Assembly: GCF_900101595.1 (NCBI RefSeq)
Contig: NZ_FMYY01000002.1
Span: 248,001 to 312,000, forward strand
Reading direction: 5' to 3'
Length of the DNA: 64,000 nucleotides
From: Paenibacillus sp. cl123
Lineage (GTDB): Bacteria > Bacillota > Bacilli > Paenibacillales > NBRC-103111
This document shows, one piece after another, positions 36,415-44,183 of the stretch. Both the position numbers and the translations under genes were made by a program. Numbering within the stretch: position 1 is the stretch's first letter; each line of letters begins with the position of its first letter. The notes below the pieces were generated by a model. It worked only from the letters and a program-made list of their open reading frames with translations, had not been told where the DNA came from and made no database searches.

Positions 36415-36453
36415 TTTACATAATCTTCAAACGCTCGTAACATTCCGATGATC
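36415..36453 (+). promoter_or_regulatory. Candidate Pho box (PhoP binding site) upstream of phoX
   Basis: TTTACA (36415-36420), TTCAAA (36426-36431) and GTAACA (36437-36442) are spaced at exactly 11 bases, matching the PhoP direct repeats TT(A/C/T)ACA of Bacilli; a fourth, weaker unit ATGATC is at 36448. The last unit lies about 55 bases before the phoX start, the expected place for an activator of phosphate-starvation genes. Confidence 0.65.
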
Positions 36454-36506
36454 TTGGAACCGTATGCTTGTCTATGGAATCACAATTGTCTATAGGGAGT
36501 GTACAT

Positions 36507-38180
36507 ATGGAAAAAAACATGGATCGTCGAACGTTTCTTTCTTATTTGGGCACCGGAGCCGCCGCTCTGGCTACGGCCTCGGCCGGTCTGGGCGTGCTGG
36601 AGGGCAAGGCTTCGGCAGCTTCTTCGACTGCCGATCATCTGTTTGGCTTCAAGACCAATAAAGTCAGCGGTTATTTTGAGCCGATCCAGCCTTCCTCGGA
36701 AGATCAATTGCTGCTCCCCAAAGGTTTTAAATACGATGTGATCGCGGCGCTGGATGATGTGATCAACCAGGCTGGAGAAAGATTCGGTGAAGGCTCCGAC
36801 TACAATGCTTTCCTGCCGATCGACGGATCGAATTCACGCGGACTGCTGGTAAATAACCATGAATACACGTCTATTTTCGGTCTCGGGCCGATTAAGGACG
36901 GAAAGAAAACAAAGGAGCAAGTGGAAAAAGATCTGTATTATCAGGGAATGTCCGTGCTCGAAGTATTCCGTGACGAGGACGGCGTCTGGAAGATGGACAC
37001 TGCCTCCAAGTATGCTCGCCGTATCAACGGATTTACGAAATTCGAATTCACAGGTCCGGCGAAAGGCTCCGCTGCGCTGAATCATGCCGCGACGGCTCAA
37101 GGGACGTTCGCCAACTGCTCGGGCGGCGTAACGCTGTGGAATACGGTGATGTCCTGTGAGGAGAATTTTTCCGAGACGGCAACCGATGCGGGGCTTCCGT
37201 TAACCCACTATGGCTGGGTCGTGGAAATCGATCCGTTTGACGGCTCTTTCCTGAAAAAGCATACCGCTCTCGGGCGCTTTAATCATGAGAACACGGCGAT
37301 GGGACTGGCCAAGGACGGCCGGGTTGTCGTCTATATGGGCGATGATAAGAAGGACGCCTGTGTCTATAAATTTGTAACGAAAAACAAATATGTGTCTGCG
37401 AACGGGCGCGCCAACTCCGACCTGCTGGCGGAAGGAACTTTGTATGTGGCTAATCTGAAGAGCGGCAAATGGATTCCACTGACCTATGAAGCGATGGCCA
37501 AGACGCTGGACAATGAGAAATTCAAAGCCCCTGCAGGTGTCAAGGGAACCCGGGAGGAGCTGCAAAAGCTGTTCCAAAGCCAGGCGGATATCGTGACGAA
37601 TTGTCACGAGGCGGCACTGATTCTTGGCGGGATGCCTACCGACCGTCCGGAGGATGTGGAGATTTCGCCTTTCGACAACACGATCTTCATCTGTCATACG
37701 AATAATGACTCGCACGGCAATATTCACGGGCATATTACGCGAATTTTCGAGAAGGACAACGACCTGGCTTCAACGGAATTCGACTTCGAAATTTTTGCTG
37801 CCGGCGGCCGTCAATCCGGCTTCAGCTCGCCTGACAATCTGGCGTTCGACTCGAACGGCAATCTGTGGGTCGTTACCGACATTTCCAGCTCCTCGATCAG
37901 CAAGGGCGTATACGCATCCTTCGCTAACAATGGGCTGTTCGTCATTCCGACACAGGGACCAAGCAAGGGGAAGGCGCTCCAATTCGCCTCCGGACCTAAG
38001 GACTGCGAGCTGACCGGGCCATACTTCACCCCGGACGAGCAGACCTTGTTCCTCTCGATCCAGCATCCGGGAGAAAACACAACGGATCTGGAGAAGCCGA
38101 CGAGCTTATGGCCGCACCGCAAGGGCGACAAGAAAGCCCGCGGAGCCGTTGTGGCGATCAGCGGCTTCAAGCTGAAGTAG
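36507..38180 (+). CDS. phoX: Alkaline phosphatase PhoX family protein, Tat-exported
   Basis: The 557-residue protein begins with a twin-arginine signal peptide (DRRTFLSYLGTGAAALATA). The mature part has PhoX landmarks: LPKGFKYDVIAALDD, GLLVNNHEYTS, NCSGGVTLWNTVMSCEENF near residue 205, HYGWVVEIDPFDG, LGRFNHENTAMGLAKDGRVVVYMGDD and the C-terminal SPDNLAFDSNGNLWVVTD and LFLSIQHPGEN. PhoX enzymes are calcium/iron-dependent phosphatases that free phosphate outside the cell. AGGGAGTG precedes the ATG at 36507, and a Pho box lies upstream. It is flanked by tatA genes and tatC, which suggests a dedicated export route as for PhoD-TatAdCd in B. subtilis. Confidence 0.93.
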   Translation: MEKNMDRRTFLSYLGTGAAALATASAGLGVLEGKASAASSTADHLFGFKTNKVSGYFEPIQPSSEDQLLLPKGFKYDVIAALDDVINQAGERFGEGSDYNAFLPIDGSNSRGLLVNNHEYTSIFGLGPIKDGKKTKEQVEKDLYYQGMSVLEVFRDEDGVWKMDTASKYARRINGFTKFEFTGPAKGSAALNHAATAQGTFANCSGGVTLWNTVMSCEENFSETATDAGLPLTHYGWVVEIDPFDGSFLKKHTALGRFNHENTAMGLAKDGRVVVYMGDDKKDACVYKFVTKNKYVSANGRANSDLLAEGTLYVANLKSGKWIPLTYEAMAKTLDNEKFKAPAGVKGTREELQKLFQSQADIVTNCHEAALILGGMPTDRPEDVEISPFDNTIFICHTNNDSHGNIHGHITRIFEKDNDLASTEFDFEIFAAGGRQSGFSSPDNLAFDSNGNLWVVTDISSSSISKGVYASFANNGLFVIPTQGPSKGKALQFASGPKDCELTGPYFTPDEQTLFLSIQHPGENTTDLEKPTSLWPHRKGDKKARGAVVAISGFKLK

Positions 38181-38224
38181 GTTCTGGCCGCGAGGAAACG
38201 AACATCACCTAAGGAGATGAGCAT

Positions 38225-38437
38225 ATGCCATTCGGCAATATTGGAATACCGGGACTTATATTGATTCTTATTATTGCGCTAATCATATTCGGGCCTTCCA
38301 AGCTGCCCGAGCTCGGACGGGCTTTCGGACGCACCTTGAGCGAGTTCAAAACTGCCACGCGCGCTCTTGTGAACGGGGAAGATGAAAAAGCGGCCGAGGC
38401 GGGCAAGGCGCAGCCTGCGGCAGGCAAGGAAAGCTAG
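38225..38437 (+). CDS. tatA: Twin-arginine translocase subunit TatA/TatE family (second copy)
   Basis: The 70-residue protein ([15 protein letters not shown] start, [21 protein letters not shown], Ala/Glu/Lys-rich tail) is a close paralogue of the copy at 35924. AAGGAGATG precedes the start. It lies between phoX and tatC with short gaps, so phoX-tatA-tatC form an operon likely induced by phosphate limitation. Confidence 0.94.
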   Translation: MPFGNIGIPGLILILIIALIIFGPSKLPELGRAFGRTLSEFKTATRALVNGEDEKAAEAGKAQPAAGKES

Positions 38438-38469
38438 GCTCAATTGGCGGAGAAGGTGCAAAACAGGTT

Positions 38470-39192
38470 ATGGATAAAAAGGATATGCATGTGTTCGGCC
38501 ATCTGGAGGAATTGCGGAAGCGTCTGATTATTACGCTAGCGGCTTTCCTGGTCGCCTTAATCGCAGCATTTCTGTACGCGAAGCCCATCTACCATTGGCT
38601 TGTCCGAGATTTGGGAGGACAGCTGACCGTGCTTGGTCCTACCGATATTTTATGGGCTTATCTGATGATCTCGGGGGTATTCGCGATCGGCGTTACGATC
38701 CCCGTGGCGGCTGTGCAGGCGTGGCTGTTCGTAGCGCCCGCATTGTCCGAAGAGGAGAGAGGAGCGGCGCTCGGGTATATCCCCGCTTTAACGCTGCTGT
38801 TCGCAGCGGGGATTGCTTTTGGCTACGCCGTGCTGTTTCCGATGGTTTTGTCCTTTCTCAGGGAAATGGCCGAAGGACAAGTTCAAACCTTGTACACGGT
38901 AGACAAGTACTTTAAATTTATGCTGAACTTGACGCTGCCCCTCGGTCTGCTGTTCGAAATGCCTGTTGTCGTCATGTTTCTGACGAAAATCGGCCTATTG
39001 AACCCTTACCGGCTGGCCAAGGCGAGGAAAGTGTCCTATTTTGCGCTGATTGTCATTTCGATCACGATTACGCCGCCGGATTTCATCTCGGATGTGCTTG
39101 TGATCGTCCCGCTGCTGATTTTGTATGAGTTCAGCGTCACCTTATCCAAGTGGGTGTACCGGAAGAAGCTGAACGCTGCGGCAGCGGCCTGA
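38470..39192 (+). CDS. tatC: Twin-arginine translocase subunit TatC
   Basis: The 240-residue protein shows the TatC pattern: MHVFGHLEELRKRLI at the cytoplasmic N-terminus (signal-peptide binding), six membrane helices, and FEMPVVVMFLTKIGLLNP between helices four and five, then SITITPPDFISDVLV. It recognises twin-arginine signals and recruits TatA. It is the last gene of the phoX-tatA-tatC group and is followed by a terminator. Confidence 0.96.
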   Translation: MDKKDMHVFGHLEELRKRLIITLAAFLVALIAAFLYAKPIYHWLVRDLGGQLTVLGPTDILWAYLMISGVFAIGVTIPVAAVQAWLFVAPALSEEERGAALGYIPALTLLFAAGIAFGYAVLFPMVLSFLREMAEGQVQTLYTVDKYFKFMLNLTLPLGLLFEMPVVVMFLTKIGLLNPYRLAKARKVSYFALIVISITITPPDFISDVLVIVPLLILYEFSVTLSKWVYRKKLNAAAAA

Positions 39193-39255
39193 AGGCGGCG
39201 TACAGCTGGGGTAGCTGTCGTCTCATAGCATGGCAAGTTTGTTTACGAATCGGCA

Positions 39256-39288
39256 AAGCCGGCGGCCTCGAAGGCGCCGGCTTCTTTG
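39256..39288 (+). terminator. Terminator of the phoX-tatA-tatC operon
   Basis: AAGCCGGCG (39256-39264) and CGCCGGCTT (39275-39283) form a perfect stem followed by CTTTG. Confidence 0.8.
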
Positions 39289-39410
39289 TATGAAGGCGAC
39301 TAGGAGAACATCCGCGGCACGTTCCGAAAGTCATTTTGAAAAATAAAACAGACAAAATCCGCCCGGCTTGTGCGTATATATTTACCACCAAAGAAGAGGT
39401 GATGTGACGC

Positions 39411-39512
39411 ATGAATGGATGTGTTCGGCCATCGGATCAAATTCAGATCACGAAAAATGCCCGACAGATCGATGTCGTGCAAGGAATAAATTATCAAAAC
39501 CAGAAGTCGTAG
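39411..39512 (+). pseudogene. 33-codon ORF, probable 5' remnant of a native spoVK
   Basis: A short frame (MNGCVRPSDQ start) has a good ribosome site, GAGGTGAT, seven bases before its ATG, and stops at 39510-39512. Its residues QITKNARQIDVV closely match the N-terminus of the intact SpoVK encoded 70 bases downstream (LITKRNRQINVV). I read it as the leftover first codons of an older spoVK copy whose body is lost; a matching 3' remnant is at 42728-42829. It could instead be a real small gene. Confidence 0.5.
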
Positions 39513-39581
39513 CTCTTTATCCGCTCGCATATCCTTTAGAATAGGAATGGCTCTTCTGAATCAAGAGAAGGGGATGGATGG

Positions 39582-40553
39582 ATGAGTGAAGATACCCGTT
39601 TGATCACCAAACGAAATCGGCAAATTAATGTTGTTTTTAAACCATCAGAGGCAGAACAGGCTATAGAAAAAGCAGAGGTTAGACAACTGGTTCATGATAC
39701 AGATACATTCTCCGATATCTTCAGAGAACTGGATGAGATGATCGGCCTCGAGGATGTTAAAGAGCTGGTTTTTCAAGTGTATGCAATGCTTCAGGTAAAA
39801 AAGTTTCGAGATGAAGCCGGACTTCAAACTGGCAGCCAGGTATATCATATGATCTTCAAAGGGAACCCGGGGACGGGCAAAACTACCGTTGCGCGAATCC
39901 TTGGAAAAATGTTTAAGTCGATGGGTTTTTTATCGAAAGGTCATATGATAGAAGTGGAAAGAGCAGACTTGGTCGGTGAGTATATCGGCCATACCGCGTT
40001 AAAGACCCGGGAATTGGTCAAGAAGGCATTGGGAGGGGTCCTCTTTATAGATGAGGCCTACAGCCTTGCGAGGGGCGGAGATAAGGATTTCGGCAAGGAG
40101 GCCATCGATTGTTTAGTGAAGTCCATGGAGGACTATAAAAATGACTTTATTTTAATTCTTGCCGGCTATCCGACTGAAATTGAAAATTTTTTGCTTACAA
40201 ATCCCGGGCTTCCTTCAAGATTCCCAATTCAGGTGGAGTTTCCAGACTATACCGTTCAGCAATTAATTAAGATTGCTAATAAGCTTGCCGTAGAAAAAGA
40301 CTACGTCATAACATCAGATGGAATTATAAAAATTCGAGAGCGGTTGAATCAAGAGGTATTTTCTTTAAATTTTAGCAATGCGCGGTTTGTTCGCAATCTG
40401 ATCGAGAAAGCGATTAGACATCAAGCAGTAAGAATTGTGCGAAAAAGCGCACCACCCACAAAACAAGATTTGATTAACCTGATTAGTGAAGATTTTGTTA
40501 TGGATGAGGAGATTCAAGCCAGCAAACTTGATAAGTTCTCTAAATTTGCATAA
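39582..40553 (+). CDS. spoVK: AAA ATPase, stage V sporulation protein K (SpoVK/CbbX-like)
   Basis: The 323-residue protein has Walker A GNPGTGKTT near residue 94, the ERADLVGEYIGHTA pore region, Walker B GGVLFIDEAYSLARGG, the sensor stretch FILILAGYP and the C-terminal FSNARFVRNLIEKAIRHQA. This fits SpoVK, a mother-cell AAA ATPase needed for spore maturation. Its place before hflX is the conserved one. The gene is clearly more AT-rich than tatC and hflX, and fragments of a second spoVK flank the region (39411 and 42728), so this copy may have been acquired. GAGAAGGGGATGG precedes the ATG. Confidence 0.92.
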   Translation: MSEDTRLITKRNRQINVVFKPSEAEQAIEKAEVRQLVHDTDTFSDIFRELDEMIGLEDVKELVFQVYAMLQVKKFRDEAGLQTGSQVYHMIFKGNPGTGKTTVARILGKMFKSMGFLSKGHMIEVERADLVGEYIGHTALKTRELVKKALGGVLFIDEAYSLARGGDKDFGKEAIDCLVKSMEDYKNDFILILAGYPTEIENFLLTNPGLPSRFPIQVEFPDYTVQQLIKIANKLAVEKDYVITSDGIIKIRERLNQEVFSLNFSNARFVRNLIEKAIRHQAVRIVRKSAPPTKQDLINLISEDFVMDEEIQASKLDKFSKFA

Positions 40554-40577
40554 ACCTAAAATAGGTAAAGATCGCAA

Positions 40578-40602
40578 AAAGAGCTGCCATTGGCAGCTCT
40601 TT
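40578..40602. terminator. Bidirectional terminator between spoVK and the YHYH-type gene
   Basis: AAAGAGCTGCC (40578-40588) pairs perfectly with GGCAGCTCTTT (40592-40602) around a three-base loop. A/T runs on both sides serve the two convergent genes. Confidence 0.85.
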
Positions 40603-40605
40603 CAT

Positions 40606-41298
40606 CTACTTGGAAATATCAAACCTGTTGTCTTTTAATCCAGTGATTAGACCAAACTTATTGTTATTATTCCAAGTCATTGGATAATAGGTTACATCAT
40701 TATAAACTAAAAAAGGATATTCCTCTTTCCCATTATCGACCCATGTATCATTCACATAAATATTGAACGAAGGAAGATGAGCATACATGTTTGCAGGTTG
40801 AGCAGAGGATGCTTCGATACGTTGAAACCGCACACCTTGTCCAATTTTTGCGTCAGTTTTTCTTAATGATAAGCCTACTTCATTCGACCAATTGCTTTCA
40901 ATTGTAAGTGTTGAACACATATCATAATTCAAAGGCGCGTAGATGATATCATTGTACATAAAAAACGGGTATTTTAAAGTTGAATTTTGAGCATCCGAAG
41001 CTCCGGATTCATAGTTAATGAGAATTCTAAATGTAGGAAGAGTAACTTTAACATGTCCTTCTGGGATAACCTCTTCGATGACCGGTGCGGGGGCTGTAGG
41101 TTCATTCGATGGGAACTCACCTATAAAAAAGCCGCCGGTATGCGAGTGATATCCTTTGCACAGACGTTTCATTAATGCCTCATATGAACATTCATGGCCG
41201 CCGTATTTGTCGAGTTTTCCTGGGTGAGCAAAAGAAGGAGAGGTTAGTAGAACAGCTAGAACTATCGACACGAGAATAGGTAGTTTTGAGAAGCGCAT
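40606..41298 (-). CDS. Secreted protein with YHYH-like N-terminal motif and two repeats
   Basis: The 230-residue protein has a signal peptide cut after SPSFA. The mature N-terminus reads HPGKLDKYGGHECSYEALMKRL followed by CKGYHSHTGG; His/Cys-rich YHxH motifs like this occur in small secreted Firmicutes proteins. Two repeats follow, each with an (L/F)PSFNIYV- or TFRILI-type strand, then YPF(F/L)(M/V)YNDIxYxP and a short helix; they resemble stalk (copper amine oxidase N-like) domains. Function unknown. GGAGTGA precedes the start. The gene is AT-rich like its neighbours. Confidence 0.72.
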   Translation of the reverse strand: MRFSKLPILVSIVLAVLLTSPSFAHPGKLDKYGGHECSYEALMKRLCKGYHSHTGGFFIGEFPSNEPTAPAPVIEEVIPEGHVKVTLPTFRILINYESGASDAQNSTLKYPFFMYNDIIYAPLNYDMCSTLTIESNWSNEVGLSLRKTDAKIGQGVRFQRIEASSAQPANMYAHLPSFNIYVNDTWVDNGKEEYPFLVYNDVTYYPMTWNNNNKFGLITGLKDNRFDISK

Positions 41299-41428
41299 AG
41301 TAATTCACTCCTGGGTATAGTTATTAGTACCTATTCGACAATAGCAGATTATGTCTTTAGTCGCAATGCGGAATTCAAAAATTTACGATAGGCCAGTTAG
41401 GGCCAGACTCATTCATCATTAAAAACTC

Positions 41429-41647
41429 CTATTTAAAAAACCTTATCAGGTACATAATGACAGACAGAATAACACTAATAACAAGACATGTAACGACTGG
41501 GAAATAAAATTTAAAGTTTTCTCTTTCAACTACGATATCGCCAGGCAGCTTCCCGATATTTATGAACTTTGATAAAACAGCCCATAAGACACCTATGATC
41601 ATAAGTACAGCACCGAGAGTGATTAATATCTTTGGAATGGAATTCAT
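41429..41647 (-). CDS. DUF2905 family membrane protein
   Basis: The 72-residue protein has two membrane helices (ILITLGAVLMIIGVLWAVL and FYFPVVTCLVISVILSVIMYL) separated by the signature INIGKLPGDIVVERENFKFYFP, which defines DUF2905. Function unknown. GGAGGTGA precedes the ATG at 41647. Confidence 0.85.
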   Translation of the reverse strand: MNSIPKILITLGAVLMIIGVLWAVLSKFINIGKLPGDIVVERENFKFYFPVVTCLVISVILSVIMYLIRFFK

Positions 41648-41782
41648 GATTCACCTCCTGCTGATTATTATAAATCATGCATTGAAAAATTATCCAAGTG
41701 TCCAGAATCATTGGGCACCCACACCTTTTCCATTTCTGTTGGCATATATTACTTTCGTGTCAATAAATGGAGGTGTAATTAA

Positions 41783-42496
41783 GTGGGCAAACTAGGAAAA
41801 CACAATTTCATGAAAAAATATAATCGTATTAATACAGTATTGCCTGATACGCGTGCAGCTACAAAAGCTAATCTAGTCAGCATGATAAACAAGTATGATT
41901 CTCTCTACTTAAAACCAAATGTGGGGACAGGTGGCTTTGGAATTTATAAGATCATTAAAAAGAATAACAGCTTTATATTAAAAAGTGGAACTCGCTCAAC
42001 AGAATATAAGTCTTTTCAAGCTTTATACGGTTCTATTCAAAGGGTGGTAAGCAAAAAGAAATATGTGGTGCAAAAAGGTATTGACTTATTAAAACATGAA
42101 GGGCGTCCATTCGATATAAGAGTGATGGTGCAAAAGAACAGAAATAGGCAGCTCGAAACAACGGGCATCATTGGGCGACTGGCTAAAAGGAACAAGATAG
42201 TTACTAATTATCACAATGGGGGCACTCCCATGAAAATAGATTCTTTACTCAAATCTCATTTGAGAGGATCTCAGAGAGCGAGTGTAATAAAAAAGATTGA
42301 ATCATTAGGGAGGGAAGCAAGTGTTGTCCTGGGGAAAAGCCTCCGCGGAAATAAAGCTTTCGGGGTTGATATCGCTATTGATTCGAAAATGAAACCATGG
42401 GTGTTAGAGGTTAACACTAGGCCGGATATGAGCATTTTTAATACTTTAAAAGACAAAACGATGTACAGGAAGATACTAAAGTATTCGAAATTTTGA
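41783..42496 (+). CDS. YheC/YheD-family ATP-grasp protein (spore-coat-associated type)
   Basis: The 237-residue protein corresponds to the ATP-grasp domain of the endospore coat-associated YheC/YheD family: NKYDSLYLKPNVGTGGFGIYKI near residue 35, FDIRVMVQKN, and the metal-binding WVLEVNTRPDMSIF near the end. It is short compared with most family members (about 350-450), lacking their N-terminal region. The start is GTG at 41783 with GGAGGTG seven bases upstream. The product it ligates is unknown. AT-rich like spoVK at 39582, and both are sporulation-linked families. Confidence 0.83.
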   Translation: MGKLGKHNFMKKYNRINTVLPDTRAATKANLVSMINKYDSLYLKPNVGTGGFGIYKIIKKNNSFILKSGTRSTEYKSFQALYGSIQRVVSKKKYVVQKGIDLLKHEGRPFDIRVMVQKNRNRQLETTGIIGRLAKRNKIVTNYHNGGTPMKIDSLLKSHLRGSQRASVIKKIESLGREASVVLGKSLRGNKAFGVDIAIDSKMKPWVLEVNTRPDMSIFNTLKDKTMYRKILKYSKF

Positions 42497-42848
42497 GGAT
42501 GAGCGTTTGCTTATCCAAATACATACAAGGTTAATCATAAATCTTGCTAAAGGAGAAATCCAAGTCTCGATTGATTAATCTATTTTCTAAAGGTATCATA
42601 AAAACTAAACAATTTAGAAAGTCAACTGGAGGAATTTGAAAAAAATTACATGAAAATGGAGAAGTGGAGATAATATGGGGGCAGGTCAGCTGATGGACCG
42701 TATAGTTCGGGAAATCCAGCTTAAACAATGAATCCCGCTACGGAGCTGAAGCTGTGTCAGCAGATCGCGAATGAGAAAAATCAACTGGAGATTGCGATCG
42801 GCAGCGCGCGGTTCGTTCGCAATCGGTAAAGGAGACCCCTAAGATCGT
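42497..42848. other. Degraded intergenic region before hflX
   Basis: The left part (to about 42670) is very AT-rich and has only tiny frames. The right part turns GC-rich and holds an 18-codon frame at 42675 and the spoVK 3' remnant at 42728. The composition change near 42670-42720 probably marks the right boundary of inserted DNA. Confidence 0.55.
42728..42829 (+). pseudogene. Probable 3' remnant of a native spoVK
   Basis: This 33-codon frame ends IGSARFVRNR and then stops. The intact SpoVK has FSNARFVRNL at the equivalent place, and 18 of 19 bases are the same at the core (42806-42824 against about 40380-40398). The residues before it (LKLCQQIANEKNQ) fit the helix that precedes this motif in SpoVK. 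It is GC-rich like the main chromosome. It directly precedes hflX, where the end of spoVK is expected. Confidence 0.6.
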
Positions 42849-44183
42849 ATGAAACCTACCGTTCATGAGGTAACGCCGGACAATCAGGCCCGAGCTGTCC
42901 TGGTCAGCTTGGTTACCCAATCGCTCAAGCGGGAAGAATACTATGATCCCGACTACTCGCTCGCCGAGCTTGTTCGGCTCGCCGAGACTGCCGGCGTCGT
43001 GGTGCTTGGCACGCTGTCGCAAAATAAGGAGTATGCGGATTCCAAATGGTTCATCGGCAAGGGCAAAGCGGCTGAACTGAAGCAGCTGTTAGAGGAGTCG
43101 GGAGCGAACACCGCCATATTCGATCAGGAGCTGTCAGGAGCCCAAGTGCGGAACCTGGAGCAGTTTCTGGATGTGAAGATCATTGACCGCACCCAGCTTA
43201 TCCTGGATATTTTCGCCGGCAGGGCGAAGACGCGCGAGGGCATCATACAGGTCGAGCTGGCCCAGCTCAGCTACCTGCTTCCGCGGTTGTCCGGACATGG
43301 CAAAAATTTATCCCGGCTGGGCGGCGGGATCGGGACTCGGGGGCCGGGGGAGTCGAAGCTGGAGACCGACCGCAGACATATCCGCGGACGGATCAGCGAG
43401 CTTAAGCGGCAGCTGCAGGAGGTCGTCCGTCATCGCGTGCTGCACCGGGAACGCCGGAAGAAGACAGGCGTCTATCAAGTGGCGCTGGTCGGCTACACGA
43501 ATGCTGGCAAGTCAACGCTTCTCCGCCAGCTTACGCAAGCCGATGTGTATATAGAAAACCAACTGTTCGCCACCCTCGACCCGACTTCCAGAGCTCTCAA
43601 GCTGCCCGGCGGACTGGAGATCGTCCTGACCGACACGGTCGGGTTCATCCAGAACCTTCCGCATGATCTGGTCGCGGCCTTCCGGGCCACGCTCGAAGAG
43701 GTTAATGAAGCCGATCTGATTTTGCATGTCGTCGATAGCTCCACGGATATGATGGCCGTACAGATGCGGGTGGTTGACGAGGTATTGGAGGAGCTGGGCG
43801 CTCATGGCAAAGACCGGATCACGTTGTTTAACAAAACCGATCTGTGCACGCCGGAACAGCGCGAGATGCTGACGACCGGAGGGGAGTTTCTGCGGATATC
43901 GGCCTATGTGGAATCGGATCTTGGCCGTGTGCTGGAGGCATTGGAGAAGCATCTGATGGGAGGCAGTCGGCTGTTCCGCATTCCGGCCGATAAGGGCGAT
44001 GTAATCTCGCTGGTGTACCGGGTAGGCGAGGTGCTGGAGAACGAAATGGTTGGGGAAGAGATGTTGTTCAAGGTTAGAGTAAACACGAAGGAATACAACA
44101 AACTGGGCTACTTGCTTGCTGCTTACGATTCGGCGCGGCAGGCGCATGGGGATCATGAGGGAGAGACGACGGAGTATGTTTAA
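42849..44183 (+). CDS. hflX: Ribosome-associated GTPase HflX
   Basis: The 444-residue protein has the HflX domain (GKGKAAELKQLLEE, DQELSGAQVRNLE, DRTQLILDIFAGRAKTREG), the linker GTRGPGESKLETDRRHIRGRI, and the GTPase motifs G1 GYTNAGKST, G3 DTVGFIQ and G4 NKTD. HflX splits stalled or stress-inactivated ribosomes. The only ribosome site, AAAGGAG, overlaps the stop of the spoVK remnant and is 14 bases from the ATG, unusually far. It overlaps ynbB by eight bases, as in B. subtilis order. Confidence 0.95.
   Translation: MKPTVHEVTPDNQARAVLVSLVTQSLKREEYYDPDYSLAELVRLAETAGVVVLGTLSQNKEYADSKWFIGKGKAAELKQLLEESGANTAIFDQELSGAQVRNLEQFLDVKIIDRTQLILDIFAGRAKTREGIIQVELAQLSYLLPRLSGHGKNLSRLGGGIGTRGPGESKLETDRRHIRGRISELKRQLQEVVRHRVLHRERRKKTGVYQVALVGYTNAGKSTLLRQLTQADVYIENQLFATLDPTSRALKLPGGLEIVLTDTVGFIQNLPHDLVAAFRATLEEVNEADLILHVVDSSTDMMAVQMRVVDEVLEELGAHGKDRITLFNKTDLCTPEQREMLTTGGEFLRISAYVESDLGRVLEALEKHLMGGSRLFRIPADKGDVISLVYRVGEVLENEMVGEEMLFKVRVNTKEYNKLGYLLAAYDSARQAHGDHEGETTEYV

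Larger units (their letters stand above)
36113..36506. other. Intergenic region between tatA and phoX: terminator and Pho box
   Basis: It holds a strong terminator (36171-36214) and three 11-bp-spaced PhoP-type direct repeats (36415-36442). Between them (about 36215-36410) no gene or structure was recognised; reading frames on both strands there lack homology and ribosome sites. Confidence 0.6.

Noticed and set aside
36213..36440. Short frames on both strands between tatA and phoX
   Set aside because: No ribosome site or homology, and they overlap the terminator and the Pho box.
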